From: Burkholderiales bacterium
GTDB lineage: Bacteria; Pseudomonadota; Gammaproteobacteria; Burkholderiales; Casimicrobiaceae
Assembly (NCBI GenBank): GCA_025354165.1
Contig: JANXNI010000057.1
Span: forward strand, 49,111-113,110
Direction of reading: 5' to 3'
Length of the DNA stretch: 64,000 nucleotides
Positions 36,491 through 45,829 of the stretch are shown piece by piece (within the stretch, counting starts at the first letter, position 1; the number at the start of each line of letters is the position of its first letter). The notes below the pieces were generated by a model. It saw nothing but the letters and a program-made list of their open reading frames with translations, was not told the origin of the DNA and made no database searches. The translations under genes were made by a program, and so were the position numbers.

Positions 36491-37174
36491 ATGATGAGTG
36501 ACCAGCCAGACGAGTTGTTACAACGGTTGCGCCGCTTTCACGACGACTATTTTCCCGGCGTTGAAAGTCAGTTTCAGGCGTTGGTGAAGGACGGTCAGCA
36601 TCCGACGATCCTGTTCATCGGGTGCTCGGATTCGCGTATCGTTCCCTATCTTCTGACCGGCACCGGGCCCGGTGAGCTGTTCATTGTTCGCAACGTGGGT
36701 GCGTTCGTACCGCCGTATGACGGCTCTGCGGGATATCACGGAACTGCGGCAGCCATCGAATTCGCTGTTTTGAATCTCGATGTGTCGCACATCATTGTCT
36801 GTGGACATACGCACTGCGGCGGCATTCGTGCGCTCTATGAGGAAGTACCAGCTGGCGCGAACAATCTCGCTGCGTGGCTTGAGCTGGGCCGTGAGGCTGC
36901 GCTACCGGTTCGCGTTACTGAGGAAGCGCTACGACGCACCGAGCAACGCGCGGTGGTGCTGCAGCTTGAACGGTTGATGGATTATCCGATGGTTCGCGAG
37001 CGCGTTGAGGCCAAGCGATTGGCATTGCACGGCTGGCACTACGTCATTGAAGACGGCGAGGTTCATGTCTTCGATGTCAGGAGCGGATCGTTCGTGCCGT
37101 CCTCCCTGGCCGGTCACAGCGGAACTGGGCCGTACGCGCATCATGAGGACGCGGTTGCGCCTGACAACGTTTAA
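36491..37174 (+). CDS. beta-class carbonic anhydrase
   Basis: Zinc enzyme of 227 residues interconverting carbon dioxide and bicarbonate. Zinc ligands and the catalytic dyad are seen in GCSDSRIVP (Cys, Asp, Arg) and CGHTHCGGI (His, Cys), with VRNVGAFVPP between them. It is part of the extended nar gene block and may balance bicarbonate during anaerobic growth. A second ATG three bases in is an equally good start. Confidence 0.94.
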   Translation: MMSDQPDELLQRLRRFHDDYFPGVESQFQALVKDGQHPTILFIGCSDSRIVPYLLTGTGPGELFIVRNVGAFVPPYDGSAGYHGTAAAIEFAVLNLDVSHIIVCGHTHCGGIRALYEEVPAGANNLAAWLELGREAALPVRVTEEALRRTEQRAVVLQLERLMDYPMVRERVEAKRLALHGWHYVIEDGEVHVFDVRSGSFVPSSLAGHSGTGPYAHHEDAVAPDNV

Positions 37175-37191
37175 CAAGGCCATTGATAGTT

Positions 37192-38484
37192 ATGTGCTCA
37201 TCCATTCACGCCGCCCCGATGGTGAAAACAAGGCAAAGCGACACGCCACCCCTGCAATTTTCAAGTGATGGAGCGAACGCACAGTGGTCGCAGCTCGCAG
37301 CGCTTGCGGATAAAAGTGGTTTGCAACCACTCATGTTGCAGGGTCGTAAGTTGCTGCCAATCGTTCAGGGTGGAATGGGAGTGGGCGTATCGGCGCACCG
37401 ATTGGCGGGAACGGTCGCCTCACTTGGCGGGATGGGGACGATTGCGTCGGTGGACTTGCGTCACCATCACACTGATCTACTGGAACGAACGGCATCGCTA
37501 CCGATCGCCGCAGAGTCAAAACTCATTATTGATCGCGCGAATCTGGAAGCGCTAGGGCGGGAAATTCACAGCGCGAGGGTCGTGTCGGAAGGGCGCGGCC
37601 TGCTCGCGGTTAACGTCATGCGTGCGGTGAGCGAATATGCGGCCTCGGTGCGAACCTCTCTTGAATGCGGAATTGACGCGATTGTTGTGGGTGCCGGGCT
37701 GCCGCTTGATTTGCCTGACCTGGCAAAAGAGTATCCCGGCGTCTGCCTGATCCCGATCCTCTCGGATGCGCGCGGCATTCAGCTGGTCGTCAAAAAGTGG
37801 GAGCGCAAGGGTCGCCTGCCCGCCGCGATCATCATCGAACACCCGCGCTATGCAGGCGGGCATCTCGGCGCTACACGCATCGCCGACGTGAACGATTCGC
37901 GCTTTGATTTCGAAAATGTGATCCCGGCCGCGAAGGAATTTCTGCGCGGCGCGGGTATCGAGGCATCAGTGCCACTCATCGCAGCAGGTGGCATTCGTTC
38001 GTTCGCAGATGTATCGCGGTTGCAGTCGATGGGGGCTGCGGCGGTGCAGCTAGGAACGCCCTTTGCCGTCACCGAAGAATGCGACGCACATCCGGCGTTT
38101 AAAGAAGTTCTGGCGAACGCACGCGACGAAGACATCGTTGAGTTTTTGAGCGTTGCCGGTTTGCCTGCTCGCGCGGTCGCGACGACATGGATGAAGAACT
38201 ATCTGCGCGTAGAACCCGCGCTCAAGGCCATCGCCCACCCCAAGACTCGTTGCACGAAGAAATTCGATTGTCTGGCGCAGTGCGGGCTGCGTGACGGTAT
38301 CTCCGATTGGGGACAGTTCTGTATCGACAACCAGCTTGCCGCCGCGCTGCGTGGCGACGTAAAGAAAGGACTCTTCTTTCGCGGCGCTGGTGCGCTTCCG
38401 TTTGGACAGGCGATCCGATCTGTGTATGCGCTGATGGAGCGCATGTTGTCGCCTTTACCCGCCACTTCAACTGCGACTTTGTAA
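37192..38484 (+). CDS. nitronate monooxygenase family flavoprotein
   Basis: FMN-dependent TIM-barrel protein of about 430 residues of the 2-nitropropane dioxygenase/NMO family. It has LLPIVQGGMGVGVSAHRLAG at the N terminus, PRYAGGHLGA in the middle and LIAAGGIRSFADVSRLQSMG plus AAAVQLGTPFAVTEEC in the C-terminal half. These enzymes oxidise nitronates, or in the larger relatives act as enoyl reductase-like or unknown enzymes. The C-terminal CTKKFDCLAQCGLRDG adds a cysteine cluster typical of the longer subgroup. Its constant company with nnrS suggests a link to nitrogen oxide stress. Start ATG 37192 is uncertain. Confidence 0.85.
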   Translation: MCSSIHAAPMVKTRQSDTPPLQFSSDGANAQWSQLAALADKSGLQPLMLQGRKLLPIVQGGMGVGVSAHRLAGTVASLGGMGTIASVDLRHHHTDLLERTASLPIAAESKLIIDRANLEALGREIHSARVVSEGRGLLAVNVMRAVSEYAASVRTSLECGIDAIVVGAGLPLDLPDLAKEYPGVCLIPILSDARGIQLVVKKWERKGRLPAAIIIEHPRYAGGHLGATRIADVNDSRFDFENVIPAAKEFLRGAGIEASVPLIAAGGIRSFADVSRLQSMGAAAVQLGTPFAVTEECDAHPAFKEVLANARDEDIVEFLSVAGLPARAVATTWMKNYLRVEPALKAIAHPKTRCTKKFDCLAQCGLRDGISDWGQFCIDNQLAAALRGDVKKGLFFRGAGALPFGQAIRSVYALMERMLSPLPATSTATL

Positions 38485-38496
38485 GGTGGCCCAACG

Positions 38497-39819
38497 ATGA
38501 AGACGATACCCATTCAACCGCTGTCGAACGGAACACGCAGACCCGTCGTCGCGCCCACCGCCGGGTTGCGAGAGTCGCAAGTGCGTTGGCAACTATCCAC
38601 GCTTCTGCAGGCACCCCATCGCCTGTCATTTGCGGCCGGGGTCGCGATTCTGGCCACCGGCTCACTGTGGTGGGCGCTACTTTTAAGTTTGAGTGCAATG
38701 GGTGTTCCCGTGCGCTGGGTTGTGCCGCGCCCCATCGCGCATAGTGTGTTGATGGCTTTTGGCTATATGCCACTGTTCTTTATCGGATTTCTGTTCACAG
38801 CGGGCCCGAAATGGCTTGGGCAACCAGCGGTAGGCGCACGCGCATTGCTGCATCCCGTGGCGACCTACGCATTCGCCTGGCTCGGATATATGGTCGCGGT
38901 GCATCTTGATGCAAATGCCGCTGCGGTGTGTGTCGCGTTAGCCGCCGCCGCGTGGACGTCTGTCGTGGTCGCATTTGCGCGCATGGTTGCCCGCAGCCAA
39001 GTGGCAGACCGGATACATGCAAAGCTGGTACTGGTCGGTATATCGGCCGGTGCTTTGGCGCTATGGTGCACCCCGCTCGCGCTGGCCTTCGAAGCGTTCA
39101 CTGCCGCTCGCATTGCTGTGCTCGTCGGTATCTGGGGCTGCACGGCTATCGTGTACGTCGCGGTATCACATCGCATGATTCCGTTCTTTACGGTTAATGT
39201 GGTGCCGATGCTCAACGCAGGGCGACCGATGTGGCTGCTCGGTGTGTTTGTTGGCGTACTTGCGCTGGAGCTTCTATTTGCGATTCTCGATCTGACGGTG
39301 TGGCCGCTTGGAGCCATCGTTCGCTTCGTCCAAATGTCGCTCGAACTGGTATCAGCCACCGGGCTGCTGACGATGGCCGTGAAGTGGGGACTCATGCAGA
39401 GCCTGCGCGTACGTCTGTTGGCTATGCTCCACGTCGGCTTTGTCTGGCTTGGACTCGCCGTCTTGCTGCAAGCTGTCTCACACGGTTTAATGTTTGCTTC
39501 CGGCGACGCCATGTCGCTCGGGCTGGCACCGACACACGCGCTCACCATGGGGTTTATGGGGGCCACGCTATTCGCAATGGCCACCCGTGTCAGCGCCGGG
39601 CATAGCGGTCGCCATCTGGTTGCCGACGATCTCGTCTGGACGTTTTTCTGGACGCAACAAGTCGCAACAGTGCTGCGCATCGTTGCCGCAGTATGGCTGT
39701 CGTCTCCACCCTGGCTCACGTCGCTTGCCGCTTCCATTTGGGCGTTGGCAAGCGTATCGTGGGCACTTCGGTACGGACTCTGGTACGGGCGCCCGCGCGA
39801 AGACGGAAAACCGGGCTAA
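38497..39819 (+). CDS. nnrS: NnrS family haem-copper membrane protein
   Basis: Integral membrane protein of 440 residues with about twelve hydrophobic segments. HRLSFAAGV, GFLFTAGPKWLGQP, SHRMIPFF and the strongly conserved HALTMGFMGATLFAMATRVS(A)GHSGR identify NnrS, a haem- and copper-containing protein that protects cells against nitric oxide formed in nitrate and nitrite respiration. It follows the NMO-like gene by 12 bases. A weak hairpin (39851-39867) follows its stop. Confidence 0.94.
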   Translation: MKTIPIQPLSNGTRRPVVAPTAGLRESQVRWQLSTLLQAPHRLSFAAGVAILATGSLWWALLLSLSAMGVPVRWVVPRPIAHSVLMAFGYMPLFFIGFLFTAGPKWLGQPAVGARALLHPVATYAFAWLGYMVAVHLDANAAAVCVALAAAAWTSVVVAFARMVARSQVADRIHAKLVLVGISAGALALWCTPLALAFEAFTAARIAVLVGIWGCTAIVYVAVSHRMIPFFTVNVVPMLNAGRPMWLLGVFVGVLALELLFAILDLTVWPLGAIVRFVQMSLELVSATGLLTMAVKWGLMQSLRVRLLAMLHVGFVWLGLAVLLQAVSHGLMFASGDAMSLGLAPTHALTMGFMGATLFAMATRVSAGHSGRHLVADDLVWTFFWTQQVATVLRIVAAVWLSSPPWLTSLAASIWALASVSWALRYGLWYGRPREDGKPG

Positions 39820-39930
39820 AGTCCGCCCCCAATGAGACCAAAAGCGCCAGTCAGCCATCGCGGCTGATTTGCGGACAACTTCTAAGTCCACACGATGAGC
39901 ATCTAGTGACTCAATTTCACAGGATCGGAA

Positions 39931-42834
39931 ATGACCGAATTACTACCCGCCGTTGACTCGACCAGCGCACTGGCAGCGCAAACAATCAGTGAAGAGGTGT
40001 TGCTCGAAAAATACGCCAAGGGTGACGAGCGCGGCATTGCCGATGTCTATGCACGCGTGGCTCGGGCATTGGCAGAAGCGGAGCCAGTCGAGCATCGTGC
40101 GCATTGGGCCGAACAATTCCTGCATGCGCTGGAAAACGGATTCATCCCTGCTGGCCGCATTCAGTCGGCCGCCGGTACATCACTATCGGCAACGTTGATC
40201 AATTGCTTCGTGCAACCGGTAGGCGATGCGATCACCCATATCGAAGACGGGCATCCTGGCATCTACGCAGCACTGGCTGAAGCCGCAGAAACGATGCGTC
40301 GCGGCGGTGGCGTGGGCTATGACTTCTCCCGCATTCGACCACGCGGCGCCGCCGTCGGGAGCACCCAGTCGCTTGCTTCGGGTCCAGTGTCGTACATGCG
40401 CGTATTTGATCGCTCGTGCGAAACGGTGGAATCGGCCGGTTCACGACGTGGCGCGCAGATGGGTGTGCTGCGCTGCGATCATCCGGACATTGAAGAGTTC
40501 ATTCACGCCAAAGACACGGGCGACCTGAAAAACTTCAACGTATCGGTGGCGATTACAGACGTATTTATGAACGCGGTCGTCAACGACGACATGATCCGGT
40601 TGACCCACCTGGCCAAGCCCGGATCAGCGCAAATCGCGGCAGGCGCATTTCAGCTGGATGCTGGCGAACGCGGGTTATGGGTTTACCGTGAGCTTCCCGC
40701 CCGGACATTGTGGGATCAGATCATGCGCTCCACGTATGACCATGCCGAACCCGGTGTGCTCTTTCTGGATCGCATTAACCGCGACAATAATTTGTCGTAT
40801 TGCGAGACGATCAGCACCACCAATCCCTGCGCGGAGCAGCCGCTGCCGCCGTACGGCTGCTGCTGCCTCGGCTCGATCAATCTCGCTCGCTTCGTCACGC
40901 AGCCGTTCACTAAGCGTGCTAGTTTTGACGAAGCGGGTTTCGCGCAGCTAGTGCGCGTCGCCGTTCGTATGCTCGACAACGTACTGGATGTGACGGTCTG
41001 GCCGCTACCACAACAAAAGCACGAGGCCGACAACAAACGGCGTGTTGGACTGGGATTTACCGCGTTGGGTGACGCGCTGGTAATGCTTAATCTGCGCTAC
41101 GACACCGAGTCCGCGCGTGAGATGGCTCGGCGTATCTCGGAGCTGATGCGGGATACCGCGTACGCTGCTTCGGCGGAACTCGCGAAAGAGCGTGGGGTTT
41201 TTCCGTTGTTTAACGCCGATCTTTACCTGAGCGCGCCGACCTTCGCGTCGCGCCTGCCCTCCGACATCAAGGCAAACATTCGCAAAACGGGTATCCGCAA
41301 CTCGCATCTGTTGTCGATTGCGCCGACCGGCACCATCAGCCTCGCTTTTGCTGACAATGCGAGCAACGGTATTGAACCGCCCTTTAGCTGGAGCTATTTG
41401 CGCAAGAAGCGCATGCCAGACGGCAGCACAAAAGAATATTCGGTGGAAGACCACGCGTGGCGACTGTTTCATCATCTGCGTGGTGAGAACAGCAAGAACG
41501 AACCGCTGCCGCATGCGTTTGTCACCGCACTGGAAATGAGCGCACATTCGCATGCCACGATGGTGGCGGCGGTCGCACCCTATATCGATACGGCCATATC
41601 GAAGACGGTCAACGTGCCAGCCGACTACCCGTATCCGGAATTTCAGGATCTCTATCTCGACGCGTGGCGTTCGGGTCTGAAAGGGCTGGCAACTTACCGG
41701 CCCAATGCAGTGCTGGGCTCGGTGCTAAGTACGCACGAACCCGCGAAGGTCAGTGAAACCCTTGCCACAGGTGGCGTCAATCAACGCCTTGCGCTCAAGC
41801 GCCTGCCCGCCCCCGTACTCGCATCACTGCGCTGGCCCGGACGCCCGGAGCTGCCCGGCGGCAATCAGGCGTGGACTTACATGATTCACCATCCGTTTGG
41901 TCATTTCGCGCTGTTCGTGGGCGAACTTGCCAGCGAGGAATCGGGCAAATCACGTCCGTTTGAAGTGTGGGTGAATGGTGCCGAGCAGCCACGCGGGCTG
42001 GGTGCGCTCGCTAAAACGCTGTCGATGGATATGCGCGCTAATGATGCTGCCTGGCTACAGCTCAAACTCGACACGCTTGCAACCGTTGCCGAGGAGCGCG
42101 CATTCGAAATGCCGTTTCCCCCTCACGGTCAGATGCGCATGTTCCCCGGCGTCGTCGCAGCGACCGCTGCCGTGATTCGCTGGCGCTGCGACATGCTCAA
42201 TGCGCTGCCACACAAAGCGCGAGAAGCGCCGACCCCTGTGATGGACGCATTGTTCAGTCGCGACGAACCCGAAACCGGTGCCTCTGGCACGTTGGCCTGG
42301 ACGGTGGACATCGATAACCCGGTGGCTGGCGAACGTTTCTCATTGACGTTGAAGGAGGTCACCTTACCCGACGGCGAAGGCAGCGTGACCACCCGTCCGT
42401 GCGCGCTCGGACTTTCGGGCAACTACCCTCGTGCGCTCGATGGCGTGGCGCGGCTTCTTTCGCTCGACATGCGAGTGATCGATCCAGCGTGGATTGGCAT
42501 GAAGCTGCGCAAACTGCTCAACTATGCCGAACCATTAGGGCAGTTTATGGCCTTTGTGCCGGGCCTGCCGTACGGCGAGCGGCAGCAGCAAATGTGGCCG
42601 TCAACAGTGGCTTACATGGCACGCCTCATCATTCATCGTTACGCGATGCTGGGTATTCTCGATGAAGCAGGACTGCCCGTGCATGACATGGGTGTGCTTG
42701 ACGCGCCAGATGCAGCAGGTGCCGTGCACACCATGCCGGGCAAGCGCTGCCCAGAGTGCGGCAATCCAACCATGATTCATCGTGACGGCTGCGATTTTTG
42801 TACGGCGTGTGGCTACGTGGGGCAATGCGGATGA
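39931..42834 (+). CDS. nrdJ: adenosylcobalamin-dependent ribonucleotide reductase (class II)
   Basis: Enzyme of 967 residues making deoxyribonucleotides with a B12-derived radical, with or without oxygen. Catalytic parts include INCFVQPVGDAI, ESAGSRRGAQMGVL, the radical-site loop NPCAEQPLPPYGC and APTGTISLAFADN. The C-terminal third has two related TSCPD-type domains (about 630-770 and 785-920) and a zinc ribbon CPECGNPTMIHRDGCDFCTACGY. AGGATCGGAA precedes the ATG. Placement behind nar genes fits a role in anaerobic DNA synthesis. Confidence 0.95.
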   Translation: MTELLPAVDSTSALAAQTISEEVLLEKYAKGDERGIADVYARVARALAEAEPVEHRAHWAEQFLHALENGFIPAGRIQSAAGTSLSATLINCFVQPVGDAITHIEDGHPGIYAALAEAAETMRRGGGVGYDFSRIRPRGAAVGSTQSLASGPVSYMRVFDRSCETVESAGSRRGAQMGVLRCDHPDIEEFIHAKDTGDLKNFNVSVAITDVFMNAVVNDDMIRLTHLAKPGSAQIAAGAFQLDAGERGLWVYRELPARTLWDQIMRSTYDHAEPGVLFLDRINRDNNLSYCETISTTNPCAEQPLPPYGCCCLGSINLARFVTQPFTKRASFDEAGFAQLVRVAVRMLDNVLDVTVWPLPQQKHEADNKRRVGLGFTALGDALVMLNLRYDTESAREMARRISELMRDTAYAASAELAKERGVFPLFNADLYLSAPTFASRLPSDIKANIRKTGIRNSHLLSIAPTGTISLAFADNASNGIEPPFSWSYLRKKRMPDGSTKEYSVEDHAWRLFHHLRGENSKNEPLPHAFVTALEMSAHSHATMVAAVAPYIDTAISKTVNVPADYPYPEFQDLYLDAWRSGLKGLATYRPNAVLGSVLSTHEPAKVSETLATGGVNQRLALKRLPAPVLASLRWPGRPELPGGNQAWTYMIHHPFGHFALFVGELASEESGKSRPFEVWVNGAEQPRGLGALAKTLSMDMRANDAAWLQLKLDTLATVAEERAFEMPFPPHGQMRMFPGVVAATAAVIRWRCDMLNALPHKAREAPTPVMDALFSRDEPETGASGTLAWTVDIDNPVAGERFSLTLKEVTLPDGEGSVTTRPCALGLSGNYPRALDGVARLLSLDMRVIDPAWIGMKLRKLLNYAEPLGQFMAFVPGLPYGERQQQMWPSTVAYMARLIIHRYAMLGILDEAGLPVHDMGVLDAPDAAGAVHTMPGKRCPECGNPTMIHRDGCDFCTACGYVGQCG

Positions 42835-42889
42835 CATTCGCCATCCCAATGAATCCGTCGCGTTCGTGTTCGGACGCTGAAAGGGCACT

Positions 42890-44062
42890 ATGAAGTTTGA
42901 CATCGCAATAATCGGTGGTGGCCCTGCGGGACTGTGCTTCGCCAGCGCACTGGCAAAAACTGAGCTCAGCGTTTTGGTGGTTGAGTCTCAGACGCACGAC
43001 GCCATTGCCGATCCTGCATTTGACGGGCGAGAAATCGCGCTGACCCACCGATCCAAATCCATCATGGAAAAGCTCGGCCTCTGGCAACTGATTGCACCGG
43101 AAGCGATTTCGCCGCTATGTGACGCGAAAGTGCTGAATGGCGTGGCTTTGCAGGGATTGACCATCGAGCGCAGCCATGGCAAAAAGGCAGAGCTCGGCTA
43201 TCTGGTCTCTAACCATCTCATTCGCAAGGCTGCATTCGATGTGGCGAAAACGCTGCCCAATGTCACGTTGCGCACGGGCGTCAAAGTGACTGCGCTAAAT
43301 ACCAGCGCCGCTGGCGGAAACCTCACGCTCAGTGACGGTTCGTCAATTGAATGCTCGTTAATCGTCGCGGCTGATAGCAGGTATTCCATGGCTCGCAGGG
43401 CGATGGGCATCGCCGCAAAAATACATGACTACGGCAAGCAGATGATGGTCTGTGTGATGGAGCATGATGAGCCGCACCACCACGTTGCCTGGGAGTGGTT
43501 CGACTACGGTCAGACGCTTGCGCTGTTGCCGATGAACGGGAACCGCTCGTCAATCGTGGTCACGCTCCCGGAAAACGATATCCGGCGTCTTGCCCCGCTG
43601 GAGCCCGACTTTTTTAATGCCGAATTGTCGCAACGATTCGGGCACCGCCTTGGGAAGATGCGCCTAGTCAGCACGCGGCACGCGTATCCGTTGGTCGCGG
43701 TCTATGCCAACCGATTTGTCGCGCAGCGGTTTGCGTTGATCGGCGACGCGGCGGTTGGAATGCATCCTGTTACAGCGCACGGTTTCAATCTGGGTTTGCG
43801 CAGCGCCGATGCCTTGGCGCGGGGTATCACGACCCAGGCAGATCGCAACGCCGACATTGCGGACGCCACCGTGCTCGCCACGTATCAGCGCGGCCACAAG
43901 TGCGCGACCTTGCCGTTGTTCGTCGCAACGCACGCCCTCGCCAAGCTCTACACCGACGACTCAAGGCCTGCGCGCCGCATTCGCGACTTCTGCCTTGCGG
44001 TTGGGCAACGCCTGCCGCCATTCAAGCGACTCGTCGCGGCAAGCCTGACAGGTGCCCGATGA
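42890..44062 (+). CDS. UbiH/UbiM-type FAD-dependent ubiquinone hydroxylase
   Basis: Flavoprotein monooxygenase of 390 residues. The FAD-binding IAIIGGGPAGLCFA starts the chain; DGREIALTHRSKSIMEKLG resembles UbiM, a hydroxylase of ubiquinone synthesis; ALIGDAAVGMHPVTAHGFNLG is the second FAD motif. UbiM-like enzymes hydroxylate the ring of ubiquinone precursors. Such enzymes use oxygen, which makes the position at the end of a nitrate gene block notable. The next gene starts within its stop codon (ATGA). Confidence 0.82.
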   Translation: MKFDIAIIGGGPAGLCFASALAKTELSVLVVESQTHDAIADPAFDGREIALTHRSKSIMEKLGLWQLIAPEAISPLCDAKVLNGVALQGLTIERSHGKKAELGYLVSNHLIRKAAFDVAKTLPNVTLRTGVKVTALNTSAAGGNLTLSDGSSIECSLIVAADSRYSMARRAMGIAAKIHDYGKQMMVCVMEHDEPHHHVAWEWFDYGQTLALLPMNGNRSSIVVTLPENDIRRLAPLEPDFFNAELSQRFGHRLGKMRLVSTRHAYPLVAVYANRFVAQRFALIGDAAVGMHPVTAHGFNLGLRSADALARGITTQADRNADIADATVLATYQRGHKCATLPLFVATHALAKLYTDDSRPARRIRDFCLAVGQRLPPFKRLVAASLTGAR

Positions 44063-44712
44063 GCCAGACCGCAACCGTGCTGGAGCGACCACAAACACTC
44101 GGCGAAGAAATCGCGAACAGCATCAGTCACGGTGCCGGGCTGGTTGCCGCGCTCGTTGCGGCTCCCATAGTGGTGCTTGCTGCGGCGGCCCGAGGAAGCA
44201 GCGCGGACATCGTTGCGGCAAGTGTCTTTGCTACGGCACTGATACTGCTCTACCTATGCTCTACGCTCTATCACGCGCTGCCTCGCGGTCGTGCGAAGCG
44301 CGTTTTTCAGCGACTGGATCACTGCGCGATCTATCTGTTCATCGCAGGTACGTACACCCCGTTCACGCTGGGTGTGCTGCGCGGTGCGTGGGGCTACACC
44401 TTATTCGGACTGGTCTGGAGCATCGCTGTGGTTGGCATTGTGTTCAAAGCCGTCGGCGGAGCCCGCTACGGCGCGTTTTCTACGTGGGCCTACCTGGGCA
44501 TGGGCTGGATCGTTGTGATTGCGTTCGAGCGAGTGTGGACGCTGGTGCCTGCATGGGGCGTGTTTTGGCTTGTTGCGGGTGGTCTTGCCTACACCGTCGG
44601 AGCCGCGTTCTTCGCGTTAGAACGGGTGCGCTATTTTCACTCGATATGGCACTTTTTCGTGGTGGCAGGGAGTGTGTGTCATGTGATCGCAGTTGTCGGA
44701 TACGCGGGATAG
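44059..44712 (+). CDS. hemolysin III family (PAQR-like) membrane protein
   Basis: Seven-helix membrane protein of 217 residues. NSISHGAGLVAAL at the N terminus, LYLCSTLYHALPRG and the C-terminal YFHSIWHFFVVAGSVCHVIAV carry the conserved Ser/His/His residues of the hemolysin III/adiponectin-receptor family, thought to bind zinc and hydrolyse lipid amides. Despite the name, no haemolytic role is implied. ATG 44059 overlaps the previous stop, so the two genes are co-translated. Confidence 0.9.
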   Translation: MSQTATVLERPQTLGEEIANSISHGAGLVAALVAAPIVVLAAAARGSSADIVAASVFATALILLYLCSTLYHALPRGRAKRVFQRLDHCAIYLFIAGTYTPFTLGVLRGAWGYTLFGLVWSIAVVGIVFKAVGGARYGAFSTWAYLGMGWIVVIAFERVWTLVPAWGVFWLVAGGLAYTVGAAFFALERVRYFHSIWHFFVVAGSVCHVIAVVGYAG

Positions 44713-44756
44713 ACGATTAGCGTCGGCACACTCATAGCGACAGTGCACATTAGGCA

Positions 44757-45332
44757 ATGAAAACCCCATTCACCGTCGGCAGCGCGATTCCCGGTTTCAA
44801 TTCGCCCGGCGTCGGACTCGATGAACCGTTTGCAATGCTCGACGCTTGCCACGAACGTGTGGAGCGCACGTTACGACTGCTGGCTCGAATCGTTCCGCAC
44901 GTAGCGGCGCATGGCATCGATGAGAAGGCGCAGCGAGCGGCCGTGGATGTGTTGCGCTATTTCGACGTTGCAGCGCCCTTGCATCACGGCGACGAAGAGC
45001 GGCATGTCTTCCCGTTACTGTTAGAACAGAACGACGCGGCTACCACTGGGCTGGTGAATCAGATGCTGAACGATCATCAAGAAATGAGCGCTCAATGGGC
45101 CGCTCTGCGATTGACGCTTGTACAAATAGCCGCAGACGACCATGCCGAACGCGTTGCTTGCTTAGTGGCGCAGGAATTTGAACAGCAAATCGCTGCCTTT
45201 ACAGCCCTATACGCAATACATCTCAACACCGAGTCCAGAACGTTGTTTCCGGTGGCAGCGCGGCTAAAGACCGAGGATGCTCTACGGGATATGAGCGACG
45301 ACATGCGGCTCAGGCGCATGACACCCGGATAG
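44757..45332 (+). CDS. hemerythrin domain protein
   Basis: Cytoplasmic four-helix protein of 191 residues with the diiron hemerythrin ligand pattern: LDACHERVERTL, LHHGDEERHVFPLL, LNDHQEMSAQW and IHLNTESRTLFPVA. Such proteins bind oxygen or nitric oxide and take part in stress defence or iron-sulfur repair. It is the first member of a run of stress-type genes after the nitrate block. A loose TTGAC motif upstream is too weak to call as a regulator site. Confidence 0.92.
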   Translation: MKTPFTVGSAIPGFNSPGVGLDEPFAMLDACHERVERTLRLLARIVPHVAAHGIDEKAQRAAVDVLRYFDVAAPLHHGDEERHVFPLLLEQNDAATTGLVNQMLNDHQEMSAQWAALRLTLVQIAADDHAERVACLVAQEFEQQIAAFTALYAIHLNTESRTLFPVAARLKTEDALRDMSDDMRLRRMTPG

Positions 45333-45383
45333 ATCAGGGCATCTAGCGAGTGCGGAGACAGTGGGTAGTCTGGCGGAGATTGT

Positions 45384-45713
45384 CTATTTGCGCAGGACGA
45401 TGGTCACCAGCACCGACGCATCTTCGATTCCCAGTAGACCGTGCTCGACGCCGCCGGACAGATATAGCATTTGTCCCGCGCCAAGCAGCGTGCTGCCGCC
45501 GTCGTACGCAAATTCAATTTTGCCTTCGAGACACTGAACGGTAATCTCGCCGACAACCTTGTGCGCAGGCATTGACTTGCCCGCCGGCAGCACCAGCCGC
45601 ATGACTTCAATTTCATCGGTCTTGAACAGCGCGGTAGTTCTGGCAGTGGCGAACTCCTCGCCAAAGGCGCCAATATCGATGAGTTGACCAGAGTGTGCGT
45701 GGGGAATCGCCAT
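45384..45713 (-). CDS. cupin domain protein
   Basis: Small single-domain cupin of 109 residues. Motif 1 is GKSMPAHKVVGEITVQCLEGKIEF and motif 2 is LSGGVEHGLLGIEDASVLVT, with one His in each, so a metal site is possible although the usual second His of motif 1 is not seen. Substrate unknown. It faces away from the eRF1-like gene, and a perfect FNR box lies between them. Confidence 0.88.
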   Translation of the reverse strand: MAIPHAHSGQLIDIGAFGEEFATARTTALFKTDEIEVMRLVLPAGKSMPAHKVVGEITVQCLEGKIEFAYDGGSTLLGAGQMLYLSGGVEHGLLGIEDASVLVTIVLRK

Positions 45714-45760
45714 TTCTCAAGTATGCGCTGTTTCCACTTCAGCGTCACCCCCTGCAATGC

Positions 45761-45774
45761 TTGATTCGTATCAA
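45761..45774. promoter_or_regulatory. FNR-type box between cupin and eRF1-like genes
   Basis: TTGAT-TCGT-ATCAA, a perfect FNR consensus dyad in the 116-base divergent gap, 48 bases from the cupin start and 56 from the plus-strand ATG. It links this stress cluster to oxygen control. Confidence 0.8.
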
Positions 45775-45829
45775 TGCAAGTCACAGCAAACCCGATAACG
45801 TTGAGCGATTCATTCAACAGACAACGGAC

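Noticed and set aside
38865..39737. Minus-strand open frame of 290 codons
   Set aside because: Antisense to nnrS; Ser/Thr/Ala-rich low-complexity translation with no recognisable family.
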